This document shows positions 18,450 to 29,398 of a DNA stretch of 49,632 bases, piece after piece. Both the position numbers and the translations under genes were made by a program. Positions within the stretch are counted from its first letter, which is position 1. Every line of letters starts with the position of its first letter. Origin of the DNA: an uncultured Lentisphaerota bacterium (GTDB taxonomy: Bacteria; Verrucomicrobiota; Lentisphaeria; Oligosphaerales; CAITYL01); assembly GCA_903921725.1 (NCBI GenBank), contig CAIXRA010000016.1:1-49632 (forward strand). The letters run 5' to 3'. The notes beneath the pieces were generated by a model. The model was given only the letters and a program-made list of their open reading frames with translations. It was not told the DNA's origin and made no database searches.

Positions 18450-19211
18450 CTACTCTGCGGCGAGCTGTTCCATGACGGCGTCGGTCATGCCGAGGTTGTG
18501 GTAGACGGCCTGGACGTCGTCGTCCTCCTCGAGCGCCTCGATCAGGCGGTTGGCCTGGCGTGCGGCGGAGACCTCGGAAACTTCCATCATGTTGGCGGGA
18601 ATCATGGTCAGGGAGGACTCGGTGATCTTGATCTTGGCATTTTCCAGCGTCTTGACCACGAGCGCGAAGGCATCGGCGGCGGCGATGATTTCACCCGTAC
18701 CGTCCTCGCAGCTCACGTCCTCGACATCGGCACCGGATTCAAGCAGGAGTTCGAGCAGGCTGTCCTCAGTCATCCCTGCGCCTTCGACGACAAAGCGGCT
18801 CTTGCGGCTGAACTGGAAGGAGACGGCGCCGGTGCCGGCCATGCTGCCTCCGTGCTTGGCGAAGATGGTGCGGACGTTGGCGGCGGTGCGGTTGCGGTTG
18901 TCCGTGAGGCAGGTGGCGAGGATGCCGACGCCGCCGGGGGCGTAGCCTTCGAACATCAAGTCTTCCATGACGGCGCCGCCGAGTTCGCCGACGCCCTTCT
19001 TGATGGCGCGGTCGATGTTGTCGTTGGGCATGTTCACGCCCTTGGCCGCGAGCACGGCGGTGCGCAGGCGCGGGTTCATGTCCTGGTCTTTTCCGCCTGC
19101 CTTCGCCGCCAGCGTGATTTCCTTGCTGTAACGGGAGAAGACCTGCCCCTTCTTTGCGTCAACGGCGGCCTTCTTGTGCTTGATCGTCGACCACTTGTTA
19201 TGACCTGACAT
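18450..19211 (-). CDS. yebC: YebC/PmpR-family protein (translation or transcription regulator)
   Basis: A 253-residue protein of the TACO1/YebC family, recently linked to relief of ribosome stalling at proline runs and earlier described as a DNA-binding regulator. The family start MSGHNKWSTIKHKKAA fixes the beginning at 19211, with AGGAG upstream, although the frame is open further. Other landmarks are NPRLRTAVLAAKGVNMPNDN, GYAPGGVGI and the acidic ending ALEEDDDVQAVYHNL. It has its own promoter and terminator, so it is monocistronic. Confidence 0.97.
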   Translation of the reverse strand: MSGHNKWSTIKHKKAAVDAKKGQVFSRYSKEITLAAKAGGKDQDMNPRLRTAVLAAKGVNMPNDNIDRAIKKGVGELGGAVMEDLMFEGYAPGGVGILATCLTDNRNRTAANVRTIFAKHGGSMAGTGAVSFQFSRKSRFVVEGAGMTEDSLLELLLESGADVEDVSCEDGTGEIIAAADAFALVVKTLENAKIKITESSLTMIPANMMEVSEVSAARQANRLIEALEEDDDVQAVYHNLGMTDAVMEQLAAE

Positions 19212-19265
19212 GCGGTGGCTCCTGGCTTGCGTTTTCCCTGGATGCTGGTGAAAAGTGCAGCCTGA

Positions 19266-19293
19266 AATATCGTCCACCGGAAATGAAATTCAA
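19266..19293 (-). promoter_or_regulatory. Candidate promoter of yebC
   Basis: On the minus strand: TTGAAT (19293-19288), 16 bases, GATATT (19271-19266), about 55 bases before the yebC start codon. Confidence 0.5.
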
Positions 19294-19357
19294 CCGGCAT
19301 GCACGGTGGTGCGCGGAACATTCATGCCGGGTTCGGGTCGCCGGTCCTGTGCTTGGG

Positions 19358-21043
19358 CTACGGGGTTTTTCCAAGGATTTCTCGGGCAACCTTCAGGCAG
19401 TCATCGATGCTGCCGGCGAAATTTTCCTGGCCGATAATCCCGACCAGCCCGGACTTGTGGGCAATCATGAACGGCTGGGTGTGGATGTCGGAGATGAGCA
19501 GGCTGACCCCGTGGTGTTTGCAGCGCTTGTGGAGCTCCTCCAGCGTGTGGATGCCGCTGGCGTCCATGTACGGGACATGGCGCATGCGGACGACCAGCAC
19601 CTTCACGCGTTTGCCGTCGAGCGAGACTGCATCCTGAAATTTGCTGAGGCTGCCGAAGAAGAACGGCCCGTTGATCTCGTACACCTCGACGCCTTTGGGG
19701 ATGACGCGGCTGCCGACGGCGTCGCTGTCCCTGCCGTCGACCTCCTCGTCCTTCATGGCGTTCTTGACGATGCTGACGTTGGCCAGGTCGGCCATCTTTT
19801 TCATGAACAGGAAGACGGTCATGACCATGCCGACCTCGATGGCGACGGTCAGGTCGATGAGCACGGTCAGGAGGAAGGTGATGAGCAGCACGGTGATGTC
19901 GCTCTTCGGGCCGCGGAGGATGCTGGTGAAGGCGTGCAGCTCGGCCATGTTGTAGGCGACGAACACCAGGATGGCCGCGAGCGTCGCCATCGGAATCATG
20001 CCCGCCCATTTTCCGAACAGTATCATGATGAGCAGCAGCACGACGGCGTGGATCATGCCGGCGACGGGGGTGCGGGCGCCGTTCTTGACGTTGGTGGCGG
20101 TGCGCGCGATGGCGCCGGTCGCCGGGATGCCGCCGAACAGGGGGGCGGCAAGGTTGGCGACGCCCTGGGCGATCAGCTCCGCGTTGGCGCGGTGGCGGCT
20201 GCCGATCATGCCGTCGGCCACGGCCGCGCTCATCAGCGACTCGATGGCCGCGAGCATCGCGATGGTGACGGCGGGCATCACCAGTTCCCGGACCATCTGA
20301 AATTCGATGTGCGGGAAGACCGGCATGGGCAGCGACGAGGGGATGGCGCCGAAGCGGCTACCGATGGTTTCAACGGGGACGCCGCACAACTGCACCAGCG
20401 CGGTCGTTGCCAGGATGGCGACCAGCGATCCGGGGATGCGCCGGTTGATCTTGGGCCAGACGATGATGATGAGCAGCGCCGCCGCCCCGATGCCCAAGGC
20501 GTACAGGTTCGTGGTGTGCAGTTCCTGAAGGTACGTCCACCACTTGCCGATAAATTCCGGCAGCGACTGATGCTTCTCCAGCGCGCCCTTTGCGATTGTC
20601 AGCCCGAAAAAATCCTTGATCTGGCTGGAGAGGATGATGACGGCGATGCCGGTGGTGAAGCCGGTCAGGATCGGAAACGGGATGAACTTGATCAGGCCGC
20701 CGAACTTCGCCAGCCCCATCGCGATCAGGATGACGCCGGCCATGAGCGTGGCGATGATCAGCCCGTCCATGCCGAACTTCCCCACGATTCCCGCGACGAT
20801 GACGACGAACGCGCCGGTCGGCCCGCCGATCTGCACGCGGCTGCCGCCGAGAAGCGAGATGATGAAGCCGGCGATGACCGCCGTGTAAAGCCCCTGCTGC
20901 GGTGTCACGCCCGAGGCGATGCCGAAGGCGATGGCCAGCGGAAGGGCGACAATGCCGACGATGACGCCGGCGATCAGGTCTTTGAAAAACAGCGCGCGGC
21001 TGTAGGTCTGGACGGTCGAGAAAAACTTGGGTTGCAGGCTCAT
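19358..21043 (-). CDS. SulP-family anion permease with C-terminal STAS domain
   Basis: A 561-residue inner-membrane transporter of the SLC26/SulP family, which moves sulfate, bicarbonate or other anions. About ten to twelve hydrophobic segments fill residues 20-425, with the family motifs DLIAGVIVGIVALPLAIAFG near the N-terminus and GGIPATGAIARTATNVKNGA in the middle. A cytoplasmic STAS domain (about 445-555) has VLVVRMRHVPYMDASGI, including the DASG loop. Similarity to bicarbonate and sulfate transporters is not enough to name the substrate. The start at 21043 is the only ATG that keeps the amphipathic N-terminus. It has a candidate promoter about 150 bases upstream and is not followed closely by another gene. 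Confidence 0.95.
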   Translation of the reverse strand: MSLQPKFFSTVQTYSRALFFKDLIAGVIVGIVALPLAIAFGIASGVTPQQGLYTAVIAGFIISLLGGSRVQIGGPTGAFVVIVAGIVGKFGMDGLIIATLMAGVILIAMGLAKFGGLIKFIPFPILTGFTTGIAVIILSSQIKDFFGLTIAKGALEKHQSLPEFIGKWWTYLQELHTTNLYALGIGAAALLIIIVWPKINRRIPGSLVAILATTALVQLCGVPVETIGSRFGAIPSSLPMPVFPHIEFQMVRELVMPAVTIAMLAAIESLMSAAVADGMIGSRHRANAELIAQGVANLAAPLFGGIPATGAIARTATNVKNGARTPVAGMIHAVVLLLIMILFGKWAGMIPMATLAAILVFVAYNMAELHAFTSILRGPKSDITVLLITFLLTVLIDLTVAIEVGMVMTVFLFMKKMADLANVSIVKNAMKDEEVDGRDSDAVGSRVIPKGVEVYEINGPFFFGSLSKFQDAVSLDGKRVKVLVVRMRHVPYMDASGIHTLEELHKRCKHHGVSLLISDIHTQPFMIAHKSGLVGIIGQENFAGSIDDCLKVAREILGKTP

Positions 21044-21196
21044 GTGGATCGCGGGTGATTCAAAACGCCGGTGGCGTGTGGCCTGGCGGGTCGGTGGCCC
21101 TGGCGGAGGGGCCCGGCCGGGTGTCGCCGAGAGGGACGAAGGACGCGTCCCAGGGGGGAGGGCACCGGAAAGGTCGCACTTGGAAAAAGAGGGAAA

Positions 21197-21224
21197 AACA
21201 TAGCACGGATTCCGTCACCGGCAA
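21197..21224 (-). promoter_or_regulatory. Candidate promoter of the SulP gene
   Basis: On the minus strand: TTGCCG (21224-21219), 16 bases, TATGTT (21202-21197). It implies a leader of about 145 bases. Confidence 0.45.
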
Positions 21225-21274
21225 GCCGGTTTCGGCCCGGGCCCGGCCGCCGGAGCGTGTGGGGTGCGGACGGG

Positions 21275-22438
21275 TCAGGCTTTCCGGACTTTTCCCGCCG
21301 CTGCGAGACTGGCGAAGGTGCCGGCGAGGCAGACGGCGATGATGGGGGCGATGCCCGCCAGCAGTCCAAGCTGCGGGTGTCCGGTCTGAGCCCCCAGGAA
21401 CTGCCCCGCAAAGGCGGCCAGCGGCCCGATGGTGAATCCGGTTCCCACGACCGCCTCATGCCCGCCGCCGCCGTCCACCGACCCGCGGCTCAGCACCATT
21501 GCATAATAGAGCGCGCAGTAGTAGGCGATGCTGGCGCCGACGCCGAAGATCAGCTCGCCGGGAACGAAAACCCACGGCGACGATCCGTAGAGTGTCAGCG
21601 CAAAACCGGCCGGCAGCAGAAGCGCGGCCGCCAGCAGCGGCAGCCGCCGTCCGTGCCACCCCGTGGCGAACAGCATGACGGCGAAGACGCCGGGGCGCAT
21701 GATGTCCAGGAGGCCGGCGAAGAAGGTGGCCTGCGCCACGGGATAGCCCCGCTCCTTGAGCACCAGGGGAAGCAACGGCACCAGAATCATCAGCAGCGCG
21801 TAGCTGACGACCATCGTCCAGCGGCTGGCGTGCAGCAGCGGGCGGTACCCGGCCGGAGGCAGTTCGGCGGGCGCGCCGCCGTCCAGCGCATGGTGCGGGC
21901 GCCCCGGCAGGCGGAACGCCAGCGCGGCGACTGCCGCCAGCAGCAGGACCGCCGCGGCGAAAAGCCATCCGCCGCCCGCTTTGATGAGGGGGCCGGAAGC
22001 CCAGACGCTGAGCGGAAGCGCCAGACTCCACGAAATGCTGAAGACGCCGATGCTCCGGGATGCGGCCCGCGCGTCCTGCACCGAGGCGGCGAAGCTCTCC
22101 ACCACCGGCCAGGTCATGCCGGTCAGCAGGCTGAAGATGGTGAACGCCGCCGCCATCGCGGCGAACCCGCGCAGGAACCAGCAGGCGGCGGCGCAGGCGG
22201 CCAGGCCGCCGAGAAGCAGCAGAAGCGCGCGCCGTTCCGGAACCCGCCGCGTGAAACGGTGGCTCAGGCAGGCGCCGCCCACATAGACGGCGCCGGTGAC
22301 CAGCGCGACCAGCAGGCTCTGCGTCCCGGAGAGATGGTGGTGTTCGTTGAAAAAGAAGAAGATGCCGCGCTGGATCAGGATGGCCGCGAAGCTGAGGACG
22401 AACGTGAGCAAGATGACCGGTTGGAGCATGGAGGACAT
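21275..22438 (-). CDS. Major facilitator superfamily transporter
   Basis: A 387-residue polytopic protein with about twelve hydrophobic segments, the MFS layout of two six-helix halves. The loop after helix 2 (SHRFTRRVPERRA) is the basic loop typical of the family, and a longer central loop (RLPGRPHHALDGGAPAELPP) separates the halves. Conserved polar residues in helices 1 and 4-5 (for example the TWPVVESF stretch) are like those of sugar or metabolite transporters, but no substrate can be given. Start ATG 22438. It is divergent from cstA, with about 200 bases between. Confidence 0.85.
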   Translation of the reverse strand: MSSMLQPVILLTFVLSFAAILIQRGIFFFFNEHHHLSGTQSLLVALVTGAVYVGGACLSHRFTRRVPERRALLLLLGGLAACAAACWFLRGFAAMAAAFTIFSLLTGMTWPVVESFAASVQDARAASRSIGVFSISWSLALPLSVWASGPLIKAGGGWLFAAAVLLLAAVAALAFRLPGRPHHALDGGAPAELPPAGYRPLLHASRWTMVVSYALLMILVPLLPLVLKERGYPVAQATFFAGLLDIMRPGVFAVMLFATGWHGRRLPLLAAALLLPAGFALTLYGSSPWVFVPGELIFGVGASIAYYCALYYAMVLSRGSVDGGGGHEAVVGTGFTIGPLAAFAGQFLGAQTGHPQLGLLAGIAPIIAVCLAGTFASLAAAGKVRKA

Positions 22439-22567
22439 GACGGGATTCCGTTGGCTGGGGTGGCGCGCGCCGGGAGAATCCCCGCCGCATCATCACCCAA
22501 GCGTAACCGCCACGGAAGCTTTTGCAAGCCGGAGCCGGCGCGCTGCTTTCCGGAGGCGCGGCAACGT

Positions 22568-22595
22568 TTGCGTTCCCGTGTTTTCGCGGTACTTT
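22568..22595 (+). promoter_or_regulatory. Candidate promoter of cstA
   Basis: TTGCGT (22568-22573), 16 bases, TACTTT (22590-22595), about 50 bases before the start codon. Confidence 0.4.
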
Positions 22596-22642
22596 GGCTG
22601 CTTGTTTTGTAACATCATCCGGTGCGCAGGGAGTAAACGACG

Positions 22643-24457
<1,815 letters not shown>

Positions 24458-24484
24458 ACACCGGCGCGCATCGGCTTTCCACGC

Positions 24485-24513
24485 TTGGCGTTGGCTGCTT
24501 GCCGGCTTACATT
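24485..24513 (+). promoter_or_regulatory. Weak candidate promoter for nfnAB
   Basis: TTGGCG (24485-24490), 17 bases, TACATT (24508-24513), 65 bases before the nfnA start. Confidence 0.3.
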
Positions 24514-24578
24514 TCCCGCTCGTCGTTTCCCCTTCTCACCCGTGCCGGAATACGGTTCATCCGCGAGGTTTTTGCGCC

Positions 24579-25448
24579 ATGATTGAAACGCATGTCATCG
24601 TCAGGAAGAAACAGCTTTCGCCCGAGGTCTTCGAGATTGAGGTGAAGGCCGCGCGCATCGCCGAACAGCGCAAGCCCGGCCAGTTCATCATGCTCTCGAT
24701 GGACGTGGATCTGGGCGAGCGCATCCCGCTGACCATCGCCGATGCGGACACCGCAAAGGGCACGATCACGCTCATCTACCAGCGCGTCGGGCAGGGCACG
24801 CGCCTGCTGGCGCAGCTCGGCGAGGGGGACGCGATCCCCGTGCTGGTCGGGCCGCTCGGCACGCCGACGCACATCGAGAAGGTCGGCGCCGTCGTCGGCG
24901 TCGGCGGCGGTATCGGCGCCGCGCCGCTCTTCCCGATCATGGAAGGCATGAAAAAGGCCGGCAACCGTGTCGTCACCATCCTCGGCGCGCGGACGAAGGA
25001 GCTTATTTTCTGGGAGGATAAATTCCGCGCGATCTCCGACGAGGTCATTGTCTGCACCGACGACGGCGGCTACGGCCGCAAGGCGCTGGTCACGGAACCG
25101 CTGAAGGAACTCTGCGCCCGCGAGCCGAAACCGGCGCTGGCGGTTGCCATCGGCCCGGCAATCATGATGAAGTTCTGCGCCGAGGCGACGCGCCCGTTCG
25201 GCGTGCACACCCTCGTCTCTCTGAACGCGATCATGGTCGATGGCACCGGCATGTGCGGCGGTTGCCGCGTCATGGTCGGCGGCAAGGTCAAATTTGTCTG
25301 CGTGGACGGCCCCGAGTTCGACGGGCACCTGGTGGACTTCGACGGCCTGATGAAGCGCCAGGCCGCCTACAAAACCCAGGAACGCGCCGCCCTCGACCAC
25401 GCCTGCAACCTGGATAAGATGGCGGCGGAGAAGAAGGCGGAAGGCTGA
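24579..25448 (+). CDS. nfnA: Ferredoxin:NADP oxidoreductase small subunit (NfnA/SudB-like)
   Basis: The FAD- and [2Fe-2S]-bearing subunit of NADH-dependent ferredoxin:NADP oxidoreductase (Nfn), which couples NADPH to NADH plus reduced ferredoxin in the cytoplasm. The 289 residues are built like PyrK-type reductases: an FAD barrel with PLTIAD (about 50-55), an NAD-binding half beginning VGVGGGIGAAPLFPI, and a C-terminal cluster motif with cysteines in DGTGMCGGCRVMVGG and KFVCVDGPEFDGH. The large subunit follows 53 bases later, the standard order. PyrK is the main alternative, but no pyrD is near and the partner is GltD-like. Confidence 0.9.
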   Translation: MIETHVIVRKKQLSPEVFEIEVKAARIAEQRKPGQFIMLSMDVDLGERIPLTIADADTAKGTITLIYQRVGQGTRLLAQLGEGDAIPVLVGPLGTPTHIEKVGAVVGVGGGIGAAPLFPIMEGMKKAGNRVVTILGARTKELIFWEDKFRAISDEVIVCTDDGGYGRKALVTEPLKELCAREPKPALAVAIGPAIMMKFCAEATRPFGVHTLVSLNAIMVDGTGMCGGCRVMVGGKVKFVCVDGPEFDGHLVDFDGLMKRQAAYKTQERAALDHACNLDKMAAEKKAEG

Positions 25449-25501
25449 GGCAGGGACACACGTTTTTGAAAAGCTCATGGCGAGTGCAAAAGGGAACATC
25501 G

Positions 25502-27004
25502 ATGAGTCATGCAACGAAAGAAGAGTTGGGCGCGGCGGCTTCCGTGGAGCTGAACAAGGTTTTGGCATCGGGTAAGGCGCTGACGCCGAAGGAGCGGCTG
25601 GCGCTGCCGGCGCAGGAGATGCCGGCGCAGCCGCCGGAGGTGCGCGTCCGCAACATCCAGGAGGTCGCGCTCGGCTACACGCCGGAGCAGGCGCGGGTGG
25701 AGGCGATGCGCTGCCTGCAGTGCAAGACCAAGCCGTGTGTCGCGGGATGCCCGGTGCAGATTGACATTCCCGGGTTCGTCGGGGCCATCGCGGATGCGGA
25801 CTACGCCAGGGCGATCGGCATCATCAAGCGCGACAGCCTGCTGCCGGCGGTGTGCGGCCGGGTCTGCCCGCAGGAGGAGCAGTGCCAGGCGCCGTGCACG
25901 GTCGGCAAGTCGCTGAAGAGCCTGGACAAGGCGGTGGCGATCGGGCGTCTGGAACGGTTCGTGGCGGACTGGGAGCGGGACGGCGGCAAGATGCAGCCGC
26001 CGGCGGTGAAGCCGGCGACGGGGCGGAAGGTCGCCGTCATCGGCAGCGGTCCGGCGAGCCTGACCGTGGCGGCGGACGTGCGGCGCGAGGGGCATGAGGT
26101 GACGATCTTCGAGGCGTTCCACAAGTTCGGCGGTGTGATGGTGTACGGGATTCCGGAGTTCCGCCTGCCGAAGAAGATCGTGGAGGTCGAGGTGGACGTG
26201 CTGCGGAAGATGGGGGTGCAGCTCGTGCCGAACTTCGTCATCGGCCGGACGCGCACGCTGAAGGAGCTGATGGAGAAGGACGGCTTCGACGCGGTCTTCA
26301 TCGGCACCGGCGCGGGGCTGCCGAAGTTCATGAACATCGAGGGGGAGAACCTGGTCGGCGTGTTCTCGGCGAACGAGTACCTGACGCGGGCGAACCTGAT
26401 GAAGGCCTACCTGCGCGGGGTGGCGGCGACGCCGATTTCGCAGTCCAAGGTCGTCGCGGTGCTCGGCGGCGGCAACGTGGCGATGGACGCGGCGCGCACG
26501 GCGCTGCGGCTCGGCGCGGAGAAGGTTTATGTGGTCTATCGCCGCACGGAGAAGGAGATGCCGGCGCGTGTGGAGGAGGTGGCGCACGCCAAGGAGGAGG
26601 GCGTCATTTTCCAGTTCCTGACGAACTCGAAGCGCATCATCGGCGACGAGGCGGGGCGCGTGACTGGAATTGAGTGCGTCCGCTTCCAGCTCGGCGAGCC
26701 GGACAAGTCCGGCCGGCCGCGCCCGGTGGAAATCCCCGGCAGCGAGTATATGATGGAGGTGGACACGGTAATCGTCGCCATCGGCAACGACTCGAACCCG
26801 CTGATCAAGCAGACGACGCCGGAACTGGACACCACGAAGTGGGGGAACATCATCGTCAACGAGGATTGCGCGACCAGCATTCCCGGCGTGTACGCCGGCG
26901 GCGACATCGTGCTCGGCGCGGCGACGGTGATCCTGGCGATGGGCCAGGGGCGCAGGGCGGCCGCCGCGATCAACAAACAATTGTGCGGCGGTGGGGCCGG
27001 GTGA
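25502..27004 (+). CDS. nfnB: Ferredoxin:NADP oxidoreductase large subunit (NfnB/SudA, GltD-like)
   Basis: The large subunit of Nfn, a GltD-like flavoprotein holding the bifurcating FAD and two [4Fe-4S] clusters. The 500 residues start with a cysteine-rich domain (CLQCKTKPCVAGCPVQIDI and CGRVCPQEEQCQAPC), then two nucleotide-binding folds: VIGSGPASLTVAADVRREG for FAD and AVLGGGNVAMDAARTA for NADP, and a closing GVYAGGDIVLGAATVI. Start ATG 25502 has AAAGGG upstream; an in-frame TTG at 25466 is less likely. It could be called a glutamate synthase small chain by homology alone, but no glutamate synthase large chain is adjacent and nfnA is, so Nfn is favoured. Confidence 0.9.
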   Translation: MSHATKEELGAAASVELNKVLASGKALTPKERLALPAQEMPAQPPEVRVRNIQEVALGYTPEQARVEAMRCLQCKTKPCVAGCPVQIDIPGFVGAIADADYARAIGIIKRDSLLPAVCGRVCPQEEQCQAPCTVGKSLKSLDKAVAIGRLERFVADWERDGGKMQPPAVKPATGRKVAVIGSGPASLTVAADVRREGHEVTIFEAFHKFGGVMVYGIPEFRLPKKIVEVEVDVLRKMGVQLVPNFVIGRTRTLKELMEKDGFDAVFIGTGAGLPKFMNIEGENLVGVFSANEYLTRANLMKAYLRGVAATPISQSKVVAVLGGGNVAMDAARTALRLGAEKVYVVYRRTEKEMPARVEEVAHAKEEGVIFQFLTNSKRIIGDEAGRVTGIECVRFQLGEPDKSGRPRPVEIPGSEYMMEVDTVIVAIGNDSNPLIKQTTPELDTTKWGNIIVNEDCATSIPGVYAGGDIVLGAATVILAMGQGRRAAAAINKQLCGGGAG

Positions 27005-27007
27005 AAA

Positions 27008-27043
27008 ATCCGTCCGATCCGTCCGATCCGTCGGATCCGACCA
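27008..27043. repeat. Four 9-bp tandem repeats (ATCCGTCCG type)
   Basis: ATCCGTCCG occurs twice perfectly (27008-27025), then ATCCGTCGG and ATCCGACCA. The array fills most of the 64-base spacer between nfnB and the CpXC gene. It is kin in composition to the CGGA-rich minisatellite at 16951. Confidence 0.75.
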
Positions 27044-27068
27044 ATGTCTGACAACCCAAGGTGATTTC

Positions 27069-27815
27069 ATGGCAACTGCAAAGAAGAAAGCGGCGGCGAA
27101 ACCAGCCAGAACGTCCAAGGCTCCGGCCGCGGCGGTGAAGAAACCCGCGGGCATCGCCTGTCCGCACTGCGGGAAGGCGCTGGACGGCATCCGGCCGGTG
27201 ACGGCGTTCTGCCGCCAGGACAAGACGGTCGTGGCGGAGCTGTTCAAGGGGCACGAGGGCAAGTTCAATGTGTTCGAGTGCGCCGGTTGCGGCAAGGATG
27301 TGCGGCTGGATCTGGCGCTGGTGTACCGCGATGAGGAGCACGCGAGCCTGATCTATTACCTGCCGCCGGCGGACCGCACGACGATTGCGGCGGCGGAGGC
27401 GGCAATCGGCAGGATCGTGGAGCAGCTTTTCGGGGTGGATGCGAAGTCGGAGGATGTGCCGGACTGCCGGTTGACGCTGAGCCTGCAGGAGTTCATCGAG
27501 AAGATTGCGCTGCTGGAGGACGGCCTCGACGACCGCGTTGTGGAGTTCATCAAATACCATATTTTTCTACGCAACGAGCACGACATCGACCCGCAGAAGG
27601 TCACGCTGCTCTACAACTTCACCAGCTCCGACGAGGAAGCGCTGGAGTTCGTCATCTTCAACCGCAAGACGGGCAAGGCGGAGAACGCGACCAGCGTGCC
27701 GATGACGCTCTACCATGAGGTCAAGGACGCGCTGCTGACCGACAAGGAGCTGCACGAGGAGGTCTGCACCCTTTTCCGCGGCCGCTATTACGTCAACGCG
27801 GCGGCCCTGTTCTGA
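27069..27815 (+). CDS. CpXC-type cysteine protein of unknown function
   Basis: A 248-residue protein. A basic, Ala/Lys-rich N-terminus (about 1-27) leads into a zinc-ribbon-like part: ACPHCGK at about 30-36 and CAGCGK at about 72-77, the paired CPxC/CxxC motifs of the CpXC domain (PF14353, from memory). A helical C-terminal region of about 150 residues follows (DDRVVEFIKYHIFLRNEHDI). The domain is of unknown function. ATG 27069 is well supported by AAGGTGAT ending five bases upstream. It sits 64 bases after nfnB and ends at a terminator, so it is probably the last gene of the nfn transcript. Any link to Nfn is only positional. Confidence 0.85.
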   Translation: MATAKKKAAAKPARTSKAPAAAVKKPAGIACPHCGKALDGIRPVTAFCRQDKTVVAELFKGHEGKFNVFECAGCGKDVRLDLALVYRDEEHASLIYYLPPADRTTIAAAEAAIGRIVEQLFGVDAKSEDVPDCRLTLSLQEFIEKIALLEDGLDDRVVEFIKYHIFLRNEHDIDPQKVTLLYNFTSSDEEALEFVIFNRKTGKAENATSVPMTLYHEVKDALLTDKELHEEVCTLFRGRYYVNAAALF

Positions 27816-27827
27816 CCTTCCGGAAAC

Positions 27828-27859
27828 GCCGCCGTTCCCGTCCCCTTGCGGCGGCTTTT
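27828..27859 (+). terminator. Probable intrinsic terminator after the CpXC gene
   Basis: A seven-base stem GCCGCCG (27828-27834) / CGGCGGC (27849-27855) with a 14-base loop, followed by TTTT. Confidence 0.6.
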
Positions 27860-27966
27860 CCGCCCGTGCATGGAACGCTATATTGTGCGGCCTGCGGCGC
27901 AGGATGGGCGGGGCTTTCTTCCGCCGCCTCCCGAAAGACGCGAACCCGAACCCGGAACAGCGGATC

Positions 27967-28626
27967 ATGATTGCCATTGTCGACTACAAGGCGGGGAACC
28001 TGACGAGCGTGCTTCGGGCGCTGGAGCGCCTCGGGCAACCGGCCGTAATCACCGCCGACCCGGAGGCGATCCGGAGCGCGGAGCGCGTAGTGTTCCCCGG
28101 CGTCGGCGCCGCCGGCGAGGCGATGCGGAACCTGCGCGAGCGCGGGCTGGTCGAGGTGCTGCGCGAGGTGGCGCGGGTCAAGCCGTTCATCGGCATCTGT
28201 CTGGGGTACCAGATCCTGTTCGAGCACAGCGACGAGGACGGCGGCGTGGAGTGCCTCGGCATCCTGCCGGGGCGCGTGGTGCGTTTTCCCGAACCGCTGC
28301 GGAGTCCGCACTCCCCCCGGCCGCTGAAGGTGCCGCACATGGGCTGGAACGGGATTCGCTTCACCCGCAGCCATCCGGTGTGGGACGGAATCCCGGCGGG
28401 GAGCGAATTCTATTACGTGCATTCCTATTATCCAGTTCCGGAACCGGCCGACGTGTGCGCCGAGACGGAATATGGCGTGGCGTTTGCCGCCGGCGCGGCG
28501 CGCGGGCCGCTGGTCGGTTTCCAGAGCCATCCGGAGAAGAGCGGCGAGCCCGGCCTGCGCCTGCTGAAGAATTTCTGCGAGTGGAAGCCGAACCGTGAAC
28601 CTGAAATAGTAGAAATCCATGCTTAG
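27967..28626 (+). CDS. hisH: Imidazole glycerol phosphate synthase, glutaminase subunit
   Basis: Releases ammonia from glutamine for HisF in histidine synthesis. The 219-residue class I glutaminase has the catalytic triad Cys78 (FIGICLGYQ), His188 and Glu190 (GFQSHPEKS), and the N-terminal [12 protein letters not shown] 27967 is taken because homology begins at residue 2; the frame is open upstream. A TATATT at 27879-27884 may be its -10 box, though the -35 is poor. Its last eight bases overlap the start of hisF, so the two subunits are translationally coupled. Confidence 0.97.
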   Translation: MIAIVDYKAGNLTSVLRALERLGQPAVITADPEAIRSAERVVFPGVGAAGEAMRNLRERGLVEVLREVARVKPFIGICLGYQILFEHSDEDGGVECLGILPGRVVRFPEPLRSPHSPRPLKVPHMGWNGIRFTRSHPVWDGIPAGSEFYYVHSYYPVPEPADVCAETEYGVAFAAGAARGPLVGFQSHPEKSGEPGLRLLKNFCEWKPNREPEIVEIHA

Positions 28627-29398
28627 CAAACGCATCATACCGTGCCTGGACGTGCGCAACGGCAAGACCACCAAGGGCGTGAAGTTCCAGGGGAACGTGG
28701 ACATCGGCGACCCGGTCGAGATGGCGCGCTTCTACTACGAACAGGGCGCCGACGAGCTGGTGTTCTACGACATCACGGCATCTTCGGAAGGCCGCGGCAT
28801 CTTCCTGGACGTCGTGCGGCGCGTGGCGGCGGAGATCTTCATCCCGTTCAGCGTCGGCGGCGGCCTCAACACCCTGGACGACCTGCGCGCGGTGCTGCTG
28901 GCCGGCGCGGAAAAGGTCAGCGTCAACACCGGCGCGGTGCGCAACCCCGACATCATCCGCCAGGGCGCGAAGGCGTTCGGCCGCCAGTGCGTCGTGCTCG
29001 GCATGGACGTGAAGCGCGTGACGGCGACGGACGCGATTCCCAGCGGCTACGAGGTCGTCACCCACGGCGGCCGCAACGCGACCGGCTTGGACGCCCTGCA
29101 GTGGGCGCGCCGCGCCGAGGAGCTGGGCGCCGGCGAAATCTGCCTGAACTCGATCGACGCCGACGGCACGCGCGAGGGCTACGAGATCAACCTCACGCGC
29201 CTGATCTCCACCGCCGTCAACATCCCCGTCATCGCTTCCGGAGGCGCCGGGAAACCTGAACATCTCGCCGACGTGCTGACCGACGGCTGCGCGGACGCCG
29301 CGCTGGTCGCCTCCATGGTCCATTTCGGCGGCTACACGGTCGCCGGGCTCAAGGAATATCTGGACGGGCGCGGCATCAAGGTCCGCATGACATGGTGA
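28619..29398 (+). CDS. hisF: Imidazole glycerol phosphate synthase, cyclase subunit
   Basis: Uses ammonia from HisH to close the imidazole ring, giving IGP and AICAR. The 259-residue TIM barrel has the two catalytic aspartates Asp11 ([10 protein letters not shown]) and Asp130 (LGMDVKR), with phosphate-binding FSVGGGLN and [11 protein letters not shown]. It overlaps hisH by eight bases and the next gene, a secreted TPR protein, by seven. Other his genes are not in the window. Confidence 0.98.
   Translation: MLSKRIIPCLDVRNGKTTKGVKFQGNVDIGDPVEMARFYYEQGADELVFYDITASSEGRGIFLDVVRRVAAEIFIPFSVGGGLNTLDDLRAVLLAGAEKVSVNTGAVRNPDIIRQGAKAFGRQCVVLGMDVKRVTATDAIPSGYEVVTHGGRNATGLDALQWARRAEELGAGEICLNSIDADGTREGYEINLTRLISTAVNIPVIASGGAGKPEHLADVLTDGCADAALVASMVHFGGYTVAGLKEYLDGRGIKVRMTW

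Noticed and set aside
25466..25501. Earlier TTG start for nfnB
   Set aside because: ATG 25502 has a suitably spaced AAAGGG and the added residues have no counterpart in the family.
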